Origin: Pseudoflavonifractor sp902362925
GTDB taxonomy: Bacteria > Bacillota > Clostridia > Oscillospirales > Oscillospiraceae
DNA length: 64,000 bases
Assembly: GCA_902362925.1 (NCBI GenBank)
Contig: CABIYL010000018.1
Direction: 5' to 3' (one strand)
Shown: positions 1-9,423 of the stretch, piece after piece
Layout of the letters: each line of letters begins with the position of its first letter
Position numbering within the stretch: position 1 is the stretch's first letter
Position numbers and translations under genes: made by a program
Notes under the pieces: generated by a model
Seen by the model: the letters and a program-made list of their open reading frames with translations, nothing else
What the model was told of the DNA's origin: nothing
The model's database searches: none

Positions 1-1269
1 CGCCGCACCGCCAAGGCGGGGCCGCTCGGTCCGGTTGGGGTCGCGCTCGATGATGGGCTGCGCGTGGTCCCGGATGGTGTCCGCCGTGATGGTCACACCG
101 GTGATGGTGGGATCAGAGGGCACGTCGTACATAATCTGGGTTACGCTCTCCTCCAGCACAGCACGCAGGCCGCGGGCGCCGATCTCGCGCTCAATGGCCT
201 TGTCAGCCGCAGCCTCCAGGGCTGCGGGCTCGAAGCGCAGGGCCACATTGTCGTACTCCAGCAGCTTTTCGTACTGCTTCACCAGAGCGTTCTTGGGCTC
301 GGTGAGAATCTGCACCAGCTGCTCCTTGTTCAGGGCACGCAGGGTGGTCACCACAGGCAGACGGCCCACCAGCTCGGGAATAATACCGAACTTGATGAGG
401 TCGTGGGGCTGGACATCCTTGAGCACGGCGGAGCGGTCCAGCTCCTTCTTGCTCTTGATCTCCGCGCCGAAGCCCATGGTCTTGCGGTCCTGACGCTGCT
501 CAATGATCTTCTCCAGGCCGTCAAAGGCGCCGCCGCAGATGAAGAGGATGTTCTTGGTGTTGAGCTGGATGAACTCCTGGTGGGGGTGCTTGCGGCCACC
601 CTGGGGCGGGACATTGGCCACGGTGCCCTCCAGAATCTTCAGCAGTGCCTGCTGGACGCCCTCGCCGGACACGTCGCGGGTGATGGAGGTGTTCTCGCTC
701 TTGCGGGCGATCTTGTCCATCTCATCGATATAGATGATGCCGCGCTCGGCCAGCTCAATGTCGAAGTCGGCGGCCTGGACCAGACGCAGAAGAATGTTCT
801 CCACGTCGTCGCCCACGTAGCCGGCCTCGGTCAGGGTGGTGGCGTCGGCAATGGCGAAGGGCACCTTCAGAATCCGGGCCAGGGTCTGGGCAAAGAGGGT
901 CTTGCCGCTGCCGGTGGGGCCCACCAGCAGGATGTTGCTCTTCTGGAGCTCCACGTCCTCCCCGCCGCCGAAGTAGATCCGCTTGTAGTGGTTGTACACC
1001 GCCACCGAGAGGGCCACCTTGGCGTCCTCCTGGCCGATGATATACTGGTCCAGCACCTCGCGAATCTCCCGGGGGGTGGGAATGACGTCGGGAATCTCCG
1101 GGCTGAGCTGCTCCTCGGGATCATAGGTGTCGTCCAGAATGCTCATGCACAGGTGGACGCACTCATTGCAGATATAGGCACCGGGTCCCGCGATGATACG
1201 GTTGACCTGTTCCTGATGCTTGCCGCAGAAGGAGCAGCGAACCGATTTCTTTTCGTCGTTTTTTGCCAT
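1..1269 (-). CDS. clpX: ClpX, ATPase subunit of ClpXP protease (3' end cut by window)
   Basis: AAA+ unfoldase that recognises, unfolds and feeds substrates to ClpP in the cytoplasm. The translation begins MAKNDEKKSVRCSFCGKHQE, giving the N-terminal C4 zinc-finger dimerisation domain (CSFC...CNEC). A Walker A GPTGSGKT is encoded near 901-925 and a DEIDKIA Walker B near 715-735. The start at 1269 is preceded by GAGG at good distance. 423 codons are present, close to the usual full length, so only a short C-terminal tail is missing. It lies 149 bp downstream of clpP on the same strand; that gap holds several GC-rich hairpins (for example 1310-1330 and 1378-1413), so it may be transcribed separately from clpP. 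Confidence 0.97.
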   Translation of the reverse strand, partial: MAKNDEKKSVRCSFCGKHQEQVNRIIAGPGAYICNECVHLCMSILDDTYDPEEQLSPEIPDVIPTPREIREVLDQYIIGQEDAKVALSVAVYNHYKRIYFGGGEDVELQKSNILLVGPTGSGKTLFAQTLARILKVPFAIADATTLTEAGYVGDDVENILLRLVQAADFDIELAERGIIYIDEMDKIARKSENTSITRDVSGEGVQQALLKILEGTVANVPPQGGRKHPHQEFIQLNTKNILFICGGAFDGLEKIIEQRQDRKTMGFGAEIKSKKELDRSAVLKDVQPHDLIKFGIIPELVGRLPVVTTLRALNKEQLVQILTEPKNALVKQYEKLLEYDNVALRFEPAALEAAADKAIEREIGARGLRAVLEESVTQIMYDVPSDPTITGVTITADTIRDHAQPIIERDPNRTERPRLGGAA

Positions 1270-1418
1270 ATTGTTACCTCTTGACTCTCTGTTCGATTGC
1301 GGCAGCGCCGGGCGGAGCCTGCCCGGCCTGAATTTGCCGCGGATCACGTCCGCGAGCCGCCGCCGAAGGAATGCTGGAACAGCGCGGGGGCACAGAATGC
1401 TCCCGCGCTGTCTTGGGG

Positions 1419-2000
1419 TTATCTCTGGTAGATGACCTTGTCGATCAGGCCATACTCACAGGCTTCCTCCGCGGACATGAAGTTGTCGCGCTCGCAGTCG
1501 GCCGTGACTACCTCCACCGGCTTGCCGGTGTTGTCAGCCAGGATCTTGTTCATCCGCTTCTTGATGACCTCCAGGCGCTTGAGGTGGATTGCCATGTCGG
1601 TAATCTGTCCCTGGGTGCCGGCGGAGGGCTGATGAATCATAATCTCGGCGTTGGGGAGCGCCAGCCGCTTGCCCTTGGTGCCCGAGGACAGCAGGAACGC
1701 ACCCATGCTGGCCGCCATACCGATGCAGATGGTAGACACGTCGCACTTGATATACTGCATGGTGTCGTAGATGGCCATACCGTCGGTCACGGAGCCGCCG
1801 GGGCTGTTGATATAGAACTGGATGTCCTTGTCCGGGTCCTGAGCCTCCAGATAGAGCATCTGGGCCACGACCAGGCTGGCGGTGGTGGCGTTGACTTCCT
1901 CGCCCAGGAAAATGATGCGGTCATTCAGCAGGCGGGAAAAGATGTCGTAGGAGCGCTCACCACGGTTGGTCTGCTCCACTACATAGGGTACTAAGCTCAT
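1419..2000 (-). CDS. clpP: ClpP, ATP-dependent Clp protease proteolytic subunit
   Basis: Serine peptidase (S14) that forms the tetradecameric degradation chamber of ClpXP. The 193-residue protein has the normal length. The catalytic triad is visible: Ser98 in GMAASMGA, His123 in IMIHQP and Asp172 in ADCERDNF. The start at 2000 has AAAGGAG about 10 bases upstream. It sits between tig and clpX, the classic Firmicute order, so folding of nascent chains and regulated proteolysis are encoded together. Confidence 0.98.
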   Translation of the reverse strand: MSLVPYVVEQTNRGERSYDIFSRLLNDRIIFLGEEVNATTASLVVAQMLYLEAQDPDKDIQFYINSPGGSVTDGMAIYDTMQYIKCDVSTICIGMAASMGAFLLSSGTKGKRLALPNAEIMIHQPSAGTQGQITDMAIHLKRLEVIKKRMNKILADNTGKPVEVVTADCERDNFMSAEEACEYGLIDKVIYQR

Positions 2001-2151
2001 GGTTCATGATCTCCTTTGTTGGATGTAGGGACGCGGGAAGAGGTCTGCTTCCCCGTCCGGCACGTCCGCTCCCATCTCATCCCAGGGCACACACGCCCCT
2101 GGAGAAACGGCAGGCAGTCATACTGCTAAAGTATACCCGCCGATTGGAATC

Positions 2152-3546
2152 TTATTCCTCGGTCTTGGTCTCCTCGCCCTCAGCCTTGGGCTCCTCAGCC
2201 TCGGCCTTCTTGGTGGTTCTCTTGCGGGGAGCGGCCTTCTTCTTGGGCTTCTCCTCGGTCTCGGCCTTCTCAGCCTCGCCCACCTTGCCGGTGCTGTACA
2301 CAACCTCGGCGGCCTTCTTGGTCTTGAGCTCCTTGACCAGCTCGCTGTCCACAACAGCGGCCTTCACCTGCTCAACAGGCATGCTGTACTGCTCGGCCAG
2401 GCTGTTGTACTCAGCCTCCTTCTCCTCGTCGGAGATCTCGATGTTCTCGGCGGCGGCGATGGCGTCCAGAGCCAGCTCCACCTGGATCTGATGCAGGGCG
2501 CCGTCCTTGGCCTGCTCATGCATGGCCTCCTTGGTCATGCCCATCATCTGGAGATAGCTCTCGAAGGGCATGCCCTGAGCGGTGATGCGGCGGGCATAGT
2601 CGTCCATCATCTTGTCGGCGCGGTAGTCCACCATGGCCTCGGGGATCTCAACCTCCATGTTGGCCACGACCTGCTCCAGCAGGGCGTTCTCGAAGTTCTC
2701 CTGAGCCTGCTTCTCGCGGCGCTCGGTCACCTTCTTGCTCAGATCGGCCTTGAAGTCGGCCAGAGTCTCAAACTCGGACACGTCCTTGGCGAACTCGTCG
2801 TCCACGGTGGGGACCTTCTTCTCCTTGACCTCGTTAATCTTCACGTGGAAGACAACGGGCTTGCCGGCCAGGTCAGCGTGATAATTCTCGGGGAAGGTGA
2901 TGTCGATGTCCTTCTCCTCGCCGGCCTTCATGCCAACCAGCTGATCCTCGAAGCCGGGGACGAAGGAACCGGAGCCCAGCTCCAGGCTGTAGCCCTCGGC
3001 CTTGCCGCCCTCGAAGGGCACGCCGTTGTCGAAGCCCTCGAAGTCCAGCACCACGGTGTCGCCCAGCTGAGCCTCGCGCTCCACGGCCACCAGGCTGGTA
3101 GCACGCTGGATGTAGGGCTTGAGCTCGTTCTCGATGTCCTCGTCGGTCACGTTGACCTCGGCCTTGGGGGCGGTGAGGCCCTTATACTCGCCCAGCTTCA
3201 CCTCGGGGCGCACGGTGACAACAGCCTTGAAGGAGAAGCCGTCCTTGCCGGCGTCCAGGATCTCCACGTTGGGCCAGGCCACAACGTCCAGATTCTCCTG
3301 CTCCACGGCCTGGCCGTAAGCCTGGGGATAGATCTCATTGATGGCATCTTCGTAGAACACGCCGGAGCCGTACATGCCCTCGATGATCTTGCGGGGGGCG
3401 TGGCCCTTGCGGAAGCCGGGGACAGCGATCTTGCCGCGCTGCTTCTTATAGACCTTGTCGATGGCGGCCTCGAACTCCTCGCCGCTCACCTCGATGATGA
3501 GCTCAACCTGGCTCTTCTCCTGCTTCTCTACGCTTTTGACATTCAT
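2152..3546 (-). CDS. tig: Trigger factor, ribosome-associated chaperone
   Basis: Peptidyl-prolyl isomerase and chaperone that binds ribosomal protein L23 at the exit tunnel. It has the N-terminal ribosome-binding domain with the GFRKGHAPR signature near residues 44-52, a central FKBP-type PPIase domain (GDTVVLDFEGF...FPENYHADLAGKPVVF) and a helical C-terminal chaperone domain. I chose ATG 3546 (MNVKSVEKQ) because AGGAGG lies 9 bases upstream; an in-frame codon 45 bases earlier has no such site. The last 50 residues are an unusual Lys/Glu/Ala/Pro-rich tail beyond the normal fold, a species-specific extension of unknown role. Confidence 0.96.
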   Translation of the reverse strand: MNVKSVEKQEKSQVELIIEVSGEEFEAAIDKVYKKQRGKIAVPGFRKGHAPRKIIEGMYGSGVFYEDAINEIYPQAYGQAVEQENLDVVAWPNVEILDAGKDGFSFKAVVTVRPEVKLGEYKGLTAPKAEVNVTDEDIENELKPYIQRATSLVAVEREAQLGDTVVLDFEGFDNGVPFEGGKAEGYSLELGSGSFVPGFEDQLVGMKAGEEKDIDITFPENYHADLAGKPVVFHVKINEVKEKKVPTVDDEFAKDVSEFETLADFKADLSKKVTERREKQAQENFENALLEQVVANMEVEIPEAMVDYRADKMMDDYARRITAQGMPFESYLQMMGMTKEAMHEQAKDGALHQIQVELALDAIAAAENIEISDEEKEAEYNSLAEQYSMPVEQVKAAVVDSELVKELKTKKAAEVVYSTGKVGEAEKAETEEKPKKKAAPRKRTTKKAEAEEPKAEGEETKTEE

Positions 3547-3661
3547 CTTGTTATTTCCTCCTGTCAGCACCGGGGCAAAAATTGTACTCACCCGGGTGCC
3601 TATTTGCGTTATCCGATTTATACTACCAGATCTTTTTCGAAATTACCAGTCTTTTTTCGAA

Positions 3662-4351
3662 TTATTCACAGATTCTTTGCGGTTGGAAGTTGAGGTAATC
3701 CGCCGACACCAGGTGATACTCCACCGCGCCGCACCTTCCCTCGATGGCCAGCCGGTGGCTGCCGCCGTGAAGATGGCCGTAGTAGCAGCACTTTACGCTG
3801 TACCGCTCCAGCAGGGCGATGATCTCCGGACAGGTGTATCCCTGGTAACGGGGCGGGTAGTGGAGAAAGCAGAGCTTTTCCCTCTCCCCTGCCGCCTTCA
3901 GCGACGCCTCCAGCCGGATGAGCTCCCGGTTGAACACCTTTTCATTGTGGCCGTTCTGGTCCTCCTCATAGAACCAGCCCCGAGTGCCGCAGAGGGCCAG
4001 GTCGCCGTACTCCCCGCAGTTGTTGTGGAGAATGCTCAGGGTGGTGAAGCCGTTCTCCTCAAAAAAACGGTTCATCTTTGCGGCGGTGGTCCACCAGTAG
4101 TCGTGGTTTCCCTTCAAAATATACTTCTTTTTTCCGGGCAGCGCGTCCAGAAAGGCAAAGTCCTCCCTGGCCTGCTGGAGGCTCATGCCCCAGGAGATAT
4201 CCCCGCAGAGCACCACGGTATCCTCCGGTCCTACCCGCTCAAAGCCCTGCTTCAGCTTGTCCACATACCCCGTCCAGTTGCCGCCGAACACGTCCATGGG
4301 CTTGTCCACGGCCAGGGACAGGTGGGTATCTCCGATTGTATAAAGGGCCAT
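3662..4351 (-). CDS. Calcineurin-like metallophosphoesterase
   Basis: 229-residue cytoplasmic phosphoesterase with the full metal-binding motif series: GDTH (residues 7-10), GDISWG (about 50), GNHDYWW (about 81) and GHLHGG (about 192). These are the dinuclear metal ligands of the superfamily. The specific substrate cannot be read from sequence. It is transcribed from the strand of tig and follows thrC by 23 bp, so it is probably the last gene of the dipeptidase-thrC unit. Confidence 0.9.
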   Translation of the reverse strand: MALYTIGDTHLSLAVDKPMDVFGGNWTGYVDKLKQGFERVGPEDTVVLCGDISWGMSLQQAREDFAFLDALPGKKKYILKGNHDYWWTTAAKMNRFFEENGFTTLSILHNNCGEYGDLALCGTRGWFYEEDQNGHNEKVFNRELIRLEASLKAAGEREKLCFLHYPPRYQGYTCPEIIALLERYSVKCCYYGHLHGGSHRLAIEGRCGAVEYHLVSADYLNFQPQRICE

Positions 4352-4374
4352 GCCATACCTCCGGGCAAGTTTTT

Positions 4375-5862
4375 TCAGCGGAGCATGTCCAGGACTGCGT
4401 CCACCATGTGGTCCTTGGTGACCGTGTTGTCAAACCGGCGGGCCTTGCCGGCCAGTCCGGCCAGAGGCGCGGGGGCCTCAACGCCGGTCTTCTTGGCCAG
4501 TTGGGCGATGATGTCGGTGCCCTCGGCCAGCTCCGACACACCCAGCGCACCCAGGACGGTGTCGCAGAACTTGAAGGGGCTGGCGGTGGACACCACGATG
4601 GCGGTGGTGTTGTCCCCGCTCTCCTTGCGGTACTGCTCCAGCACGTCGTAGGCCACGGCGGTGTGGGGATCAATGAGATAGTGGAACTTGTTCCACACCT
4701 TGCCGATAACCTTCTGGGTCTCGGCGTCGTCGCAGAAGCCGGCGGCAAAGAGCTTGCCCAGCTTCTTCTTGATCTCCTCGCTGACCTCATAGCGTCCATC
4801 GGCGGCCAGCTGGGCCATGTAGCCCTTGACCTCCTCGTCGTTGTTGTTGGTCAGCTCGAAGAGCATACGCTCCAGGTTGGAGGAGATGAGGATGTCCATG
4901 GAAGGGGACATGGTGTTGTAGAAGTGACGATTTCGGTCATACACACCCGTGTTCAGGAAGTCGGTCAGCACGTTGTTGCTGTTGGACGCGCAGATCAGTT
5001 TCTGGATGGGCACACCCATCTGCTTGGCGTAGTAGGCGGCCAGAATGTTGCCGAAGTTGCCGGTGGGCACGCAGACGTTCACCGGGTCGCCCAGGGCGAT
5101 CTTCTCCTCCCGCACCAGGTCGCAGTAGGCAGAGGCATAGTAGACAATCTGTGGCAGCACACGGCCCCAGTTGATGGAGTTGGCGCTGGAGAGGAAGTAT
5201 CCCCGCTCCGCCAGCTGGGCACGGAGCTTCTCGTCGGAGAAGAGACGCTTGACGCCGGTCTGGGCATCATCGAAGTTGCCCACCACGGAGCAGACACCCA
5301 CGTTCTCACCCTCCTGAGTGCACATCTGCAGCTCCTGGATGGCGGAGACGCCGTCCTTGGGGTAGAACACCAGAATCTTGGTGCCGTCCACGTCCCGGAA
5401 GCCCTCCAGAGCGCCCTTGCCGGTGTCGCCAGAGGTGGCCACCAGAATGCAGGCGGTCTTCTTCTCGTCGTTCTTCTTCAGGGAGGCGGTCAGCAGGTGG
5501 GGCAGCATCTGCAGCGCCATGTCCTTGAAGGCGCAGGTGGGGCCGTGCCACAGCTCCAGGCAGTAAGTATTCTCGTCCACCTTGCGGACAGGGGCCACCT
5601 CGCGGACGTCAAACTTCTCCTTGTTGTAGGCCTTGGCGGCAAAGGAGGCCAGCTCAGAGGCGGTAAAGTCGTCCAGATAGGGCTTCATGATGTACACGGC
5701 CCGCTGCTGGTAAGACATATCAGTGAGGGTCTTCAGCCCGTTCTGGGACAGCTTAGGAAACACCTCGGGGGTCAGCAGACCGCCGTCCTCTGCAAGCCCC
5801 TGTGCGATGGCCTGAGAAGCGGCAAGCCGCATCTGCTTGTTTCTTGTGCTCACATAGTACAT
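4375..5862 (-). CDS. thrC: Threonine synthase
   Basis: PLP-dependent enzyme converting O-phosphohomoserine to threonine. The PLP lysine is Lys113 in the motif TCAFKDMALQ, with the threonine-synthase N-terminal signature before it (MYYVSTRN). The glycine-rich phosphate loop appears as ATSGDTGKGA. 495 residues fits the long bacterial form. Its start overlaps the end of the dipeptidase gene by 13 bases, so the two are translationally linked. Confidence 0.95.
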   Translation of the reverse strand: MYYVSTRNKQMRLAASQAIAQGLAEDGGLLTPEVFPKLSQNGLKTLTDMSYQQRAVYIMKPYLDDFTASELASFAAKAYNKEKFDVREVAPVRKVDENTYCLELWHGPTCAFKDMALQMLPHLLTASLKKNDEKKTACILVATSGDTGKGALEGFRDVDGTKILVFYPKDGVSAIQELQMCTQEGENVGVCSVVGNFDDAQTGVKRLFSDEKLRAQLAERGYFLSSANSINWGRVLPQIVYYASAYCDLVREEKIALGDPVNVCVPTGNFGNILAAYYAKQMGVPIQKLICASNSNNVLTDFLNTGVYDRNRHFYNTMSPSMDILISSNLERMLFELTNNNDEEVKGYMAQLAADGRYEVSEEIKKKLGKLFAAGFCDDAETQKVIGKVWNKFHYLIDPHTAVAYDVLEQYRKESGDNTTAIVVSTASPFKFCDTVLGALGVSELAEGTDIIAQLAKKTGVEAPAPLAGLAGKARRFDNTVTKDHMVDAVLDMLR

Positions 5863-6803
5863 ACTTCACTCACAACCCTCATCAGATTATTGAAGAACAC
5901 ATCGCGCACCAGCGCTTCTGAATAATTGCGCCGCAGGAGCCGCTCGTACAGCTCCGCCATATCCTGAATGCCTGACATCCCCCGGGGCATTCTGGAAATT
6001 CCGTCCCAGTCCCCGCCGATGGCCACACTCTTCTCTCCCCCCAGGGAGAGGAAGTGCTCCAGATGGGAAATCACCGTGTCGTAGTCCGGGTCATCCCCCA
6101 GGAAGTCGGCAAACATATTCAGCCCTGCCACACCATGATGTTCTATTATGGCAGTAAATTGCCCGTCGGTCAAGTTTCTTGGGGCAGAAAATACGGCGCG
6201 GGCATTGGAATGACTGGCAACGAAAGGTCCTTTACACAGCTCCGCTACGTCCCAGAAGCCGGGATCGGACAGGTGGGACACGTCCACCAGCATACCCAGA
6301 CAGTTCATTCTGCGGACAAATTCCTTTCCCTGCCGGGACAATCCCCTGTCCTTCTCCTCCGCGTTGGAGCCGGACAGGACATTGGCGTGGTTCCAGGTGA
6401 GATTCACCGCCCGGACACCCAGGCGGAAAGCCTCCTCCAGGCGCTCCAGGTCGCAGTCCAGCAGCTCCGCCCCCTCCACCGAGAGAAAGGCGGCCCGCTT
6501 TCCGGCCCGGAAGGCGGCGTCCGCTTCCTCAGCCGTGCGGCAGTGGACAATTAAATCGCTGTTGGCCGCCATCTCCCGCTGAAAAACGGTGTATTCCTCT
6601 TGAAACAGCCGCCACAGCGGCAGTTCGGGCCGGGCAGCGGCGTCGCCGAAGATGGCGAAAAACTGGGCATAGGGTCCAAAGGCCGTTGTCCGCTCCAGGT
6701 CCAGGTGGCCCTCACTTCTGCGGAAGCCGCCCCCTTGCTCAAAACAGCGGGAGACGGTGTCGCAGTGGCCGTCAAACAGACAGATTCGCTCCGTTAGAAT
6801 CAC
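5850..6803 (-). CDS. Membrane-dipeptidase family peptidase (M19)
   Basis: 317-residue zinc dipeptidase of the renal-dipeptidase family, probably cytoplasmic because no signal peptide is seen. Metal ligands are recognisable: DGHCDT near residue 11, SVEGAE near 107, DVSHLS near 174, ASHSN near 195 and GGDWDG near 261. It probably hydrolyses dipeptides, perhaps including D-amino-acid dipeptides from peptidoglycan; the substrate is inferred from the family. The gene overlaps thrC at its 3' end. Confidence 0.92.
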   Translation of the reverse strand: MILTERICLFDGHCDTVSRCFEQGGGFRRSEGHLDLERTTAFGPYAQFFAIFGDAAARPELPLWRLFQEEYTVFQREMAANSDLIVHCRTAEEADAAFRAGKRAAFLSVEGAELLDCDLERLEEAFRLGVRAVNLTWNHANVLSGSNAEEKDRGLSRQGKEFVRRMNCLGMLVDVSHLSDPGFWDVAELCKGPFVASHSNARAVFSAPRNLTDGQFTAIIEHHGVAGLNMFADFLGDDPDYDTVISHLEHFLSLGGEKSVAIGGDWDGISRMPRGMSGIQDMAELYERLLRRNYSEALVRDVFFNNLMRVVSEVCTM

Positions 6804-6833
6804 TTCCCTCTCCGTCCCGACTGACGTGACGGA

Positions 6834-7193
6834 CTAAAATGCGTTCTCAAGATAGACGATCTGTGGCTGAGCCGTAGCCGTCCCCTGGGGTGCGTAGACC
6901 TCCGCCACGTCAAACCGGGGCTGGCGTTCCGTGGGGTTCTGAGCCAGATAAATCTCCGCCGTGGTGCGGATGCGCTCCTGTTTGCCCCAGTCGACAAAGG
7001 CCCGGCCAGGGGCAAAGCGGTCGCTTTTGCGCAGTTTGACTTCCACAAAGAGGAGATAGGGGCCGTCCTCCGCGATGAGGTCAATCTCCCCGAAGCGGGT
7101 CCGATAGCCCGAGGCCACCACACTGCAGCCCCGACGCCGCAGCTCCTCCGCCACCAGGGACTCCCCCCAGCGGCCCAGCAGGCTGGTATTCAT
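6834..7193 (-). CDS. yraN: YraN family endonuclease-like protein (UPF0102)
   Basis: 119-residue protein with the restriction-endonuclease-like fold signature of UPF0102: GEIDLIA at about 36 and LFVEVK at about 48, preceded by LGRWGESLVAEELRRRG. It lies directly downstream of rnhB, its usual neighbour in Firmicutes. The biochemical role is not settled; a nuclease acting on recombination or replication intermediates has been proposed for the family. Confidence 0.93.
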   Translation of the reverse strand: MNTSLLGRWGESLVAEELRRRGCSVVASGYRTRFGEIDLIAEDGPYLLFVEVKLRKSDRFAPGRAFVDWGKQERIRTTAEIYLAQNPTERQPRFDVAEVYAPQGTATAQPQIVYLENAF

Positions 7194-7233
7194 ACGCCCA
7201 CACTCTCTTTTCTCTGTAAAGCTGTTTTCCTGT

Positions 7234-7866
7234 TCATTCTTTGCTCTGAGCAGCCTCCAGCTTTTTCAGGAAGCTTCGCCTGTGGATGGGACAGGGGCCG
7301 TACTTCATCAACAGCTCAAAGTGCAGCTTTGTGCCGTAGCCCTTGTGCCGTTCGAACTCATACTCCGGGTAAAGCTTCGCCATCTCCTCCATGTAGCGGT
7401 CACGGCTCACTTTGGCCAGGATGGAAGCGGCGGCGATGTTTGCGCTCCGGCCATCCCCCTTGACTACGGTCTCGTGGGCGATGGTGATGCCCTTATCCCG
7501 GTTTCCGTCAATCAGGGCGTAGTCCGGGGCCGGTTTCAGGGCCTGAATGGCCATTTCCATGGCCTTCATGCGGGCATTGAGGATATTGATGGCGTCAATC
7601 TCCTTCTCGTCCACCGACGCCACCGCCCAGGCGATGGCCTTCTCCTGAATCTCCTCAAAGAGCCGGTCCCGCCGCTTGGGGGTCACCTTCTTGGAGTCGT
7701 TCAGCCCCTCCAGAATCAGACCTTCGGGGAGGATGACCGCTCCGGCGTACACCGGGCCGGCCAGCGGTCCGGCTCCCGCCTCATCGGCGCCGCAGATGAG
7801 CTGATATCCCCGCTCTTTACAGGAGCGCTCAATCTCCCACAGGTCAACCTGCACCGTCTGCTTCAT
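7234..7866 (-). CDS. rnhB: Ribonuclease HII
   Basis: Removes ribonucleotides and RNA-DNA hybrids from DNA. The type II signature CGADEAGAGPLAGPVYAGAV (about residues 21-40) carries the first catalytic Asp and Glu; further acidic residues lie in YALIDGNR and in the VSRDRYM region. 210 residues is a normal length. The ATG overlaps the end of ylqF by four bases, indicating co-translation. Confidence 0.96.
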   Translation of the reverse strand: MKQTVQVDLWEIERSCKERGYQLICGADEAGAGPLAGPVYAGAVILPEGLILEGLNDSKKVTPKRRDRLFEEIQEKAIAWAVASVDEKEIDAINILNARMKAMEMAIQALKPAPDYALIDGNRDKGITIAHETVVKGDGRSANIAAASILAKVSRDRYMEEMAKLYPEYEFERHKGYGTKLHFELLMKYGPCPIHRRSFLKKLEAAQSKE

Positions 7867-8753
7867 TCCGTCTCCTCCGAAATTGCCTGTGGCTTCTCAA
7901 GTGTAAAGCGTCCAAGCTTGCCAGCTCGGAACTCGTCCAGAAGCACCTTTCCCATCCGCTCCGTGTCCGGCTCACCGCCGGAGATGAGGAATCCCCGCTT
8001 CCGGGCCGCCTGCTCCAGGAGCGCATAGCCGTAGGCAAGGCCCTCTTCCTCCTCGCTCCGCTCCGGCACCGCAATCTTGTAGCGCTCCGTCAGGGCGGCG
8101 GGATAGGCGGCCGCCAGCTCCTCCAGCAGGTGGCAGGCCAGGGTCTCGGTGTCCATAATCTCGTCCTTCACCGCGCCGGTAAAGGCCAGATGGAGGCCGG
8201 TCTGAGGGTCCTCAAACTTAGGCCACAGAATGCCCGGCGTGTCCAGCAGGTCCAGGCCGGCGTCCACCGCCACCCACTGCTTGCCCCGGGTGACGCCCGG
8301 CTTGTCGCTGGCCTTGGCCGACTTCCGGCGGGCTACCTTATTGATAAAGGTGGACTTGCCCACGTTGGGCACGCCTACGATCATGGCACGGATGGGACGG
8401 CCCACTTGGCCCTTGGCCTGCCACTGCTGGATTTTGTCCTTCAGAACCTCCTTGACCACGGGAGAGAACTGGTTGATCCCCTTTCCCTCCTTGGCGTCGG
8501 TCTCCAGCACGGACCAGCCACGGCTCCGGAACCAGTCCCCCCACAGGCGGTTGCCTGCAGGGTCGGCCTGGTCGGCCCGGTTGAGCACGATGAGGCGGGG
8601 CTTCTCCCCCACCAGGGTGTCAATGTCCGGGTTGCGGCTGGAGACCGGAATCCGGGCGTCGATGACCTCGGCTACAATGTCCACGTACTTCAGGTTCTCG
8701 GCGATCATCCGCTGGGTTTTTTTCATATGGCCGGGAAACCACTGAATATCCAT
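7863..8753 (-). CDS. ylqF: Ribosome biogenesis GTPase YlqF/RbgA
   Basis: Circularly permuted GTPase needed for late 50S assembly. The permuted motif order is visible: G4 (VLNRADQ, about residue 58), G1 (GVPNVGKST, about 127) and G3 (DLLDTPGI, about 170). The protein opens with the family-typical MDIQWFPGHMKKTQR. 296 residues is full length. GGAGG lies 8 bases before the ATG. Sequence upstream of 8798 is lost in the assembly gap. Confidence 0.96.
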   Translation of the reverse strand: MDIQWFPGHMKKTQRMIAENLKYVDIVAEVIDARIPVSSRNPDIDTLVGEKPRLIVLNRADQADPAGNRLWGDWFRSRGWSVLETDAKEGKGINQFSPVVKEVLKDKIQQWQAKGQVGRPIRAMIVGVPNVGKSTFINKVARRKSAKASDKPGVTRGKQWVAVDAGLDLLDTPGILWPKFEDPQTGLHLAFTGAVKDEIMDTETLACHLLEELAAAYPAALTERYKIAVPERSEEEEGLAYGYALLEQAARKRGFLISGGEPDTERMGKVLLDEFRAGKLGRFTLEKPQAISEETE

Positions 8754-8798
8754 CTTTTTTCCTCCGTATTTCCGCCAGCCGCCCGGTCAACACCAAAA

Positions 8799-9104
8799 NN
8801 NNNNNNNNNNNNNNNNNNNNNNNNNNNNNNNNNNNNNNNNNNNNNNNNNNNNNNNNNNNNNNNNNNNNNNNNNNNNNNNNNNNNNNNNNNNNNNNNNNNN
8901 NNNNNNNNNNNNNNNNNNNNNNNNNNNNNNNNNNNNNNNNNNNNNNNNNNNNNNNNNNNNNNNNNNNNNNNNNNNNNNNNNNNNNNNNNNNNNNNNNNNN
9001 NNNNNNNNNNNNNNNNNNNNNNNNNNNNNNNNNNNNNNNNNNNNNNNNNNNNNNNNNNNNNNNNNNNNNNNNNNNNNNNNNNNNNNNNNNNNNNNNNNNN
9101 NNNN
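8799..9104. other. Assembly gap (306 N)
   Basis: Run of N between the start of ylqF and the truncated rplS. In related genomes lepB (signal peptidase I) usually lies between rplS and ylqF. The gap is too short to hold both the rest of rplS (about 160 bp) and a full lepB, so the N count is probably not the true length. The 45 bases before the gap include a minus-strand TGA at 8787 that could end such a gene. Confidence 0.95.
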
Positions 9105-9284
9105 AACCGTGACAGTCTCCTCAATGCCGCCGTGCTTCTTGGCAATCACGGTACCCTCGAACACCTGGGTACGCTCACGGTTGCCTTCCTTGACGCGGAT
9201 GGACACGCGGACGGTGTCGCCCACTTCGCACTTGGGGGGCTCAGCCTTGAGGTGCTTCTCGGTAAATGCCTTCATCAGATCCAT
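9105..9284 (-). CDS. rplS: 50S ribosomal protein L19, N-terminal half (cut by gap)
   Basis: The first 60 residues match L19: GDTVRVSIRVKEGNRERTQV followed by FEGTVIAKKHGG and IEETVTV. L19 sits at the 30S-50S interface. The ATG at 9284 follows AGGAGG by 8 bases. The C-terminal half, about 55 residues, is lost in the adjoining N run, so this is an assembly truncation and not a pseudogene. Confidence 0.95.
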
Positions 9285-9300
9285 TATAATTTCCTCCTAA

Positions 9301-9383
9301 TTTATAGGCGTTCATGCCCGCTTTTTGACGCCGGACACTGTTTCCGGCAGCGGCAGAGGATCACCCTTTATTCAGACTGAAAC
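9301..9383 (-). promoter_or_regulatory. rplS 5' leader with hairpin
   Basis: About 95 nt of leader lies between the promoter and rplS. It contains a hairpin at 9331-9349 (GCCGGA / TCCGGC) and a second inverted pair around GGCGTC / GACGCC. Ribosomal protein leaders upstream of L19 are known in Firmicutes; whether this one is regulatory is inference. Confidence 0.35.
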
Positions 9384-9412
9384 ATGATATCACATACTTT
9401 TTCAAAATGCAA
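9384..9412 (-). promoter_or_regulatory. Sigma-A promoter of rplS
   Basis: Minus-strand TTGCAT (9407-9412) and TATCAT (9384-9389) separated by 17 bp. This fits rplS transcription starting near 9377. The prophage junction repeat begins only 12 bp upstream of the -35 box. Confidence 0.7.
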
Positions 9413-9423
9413 GGAAAACTTCT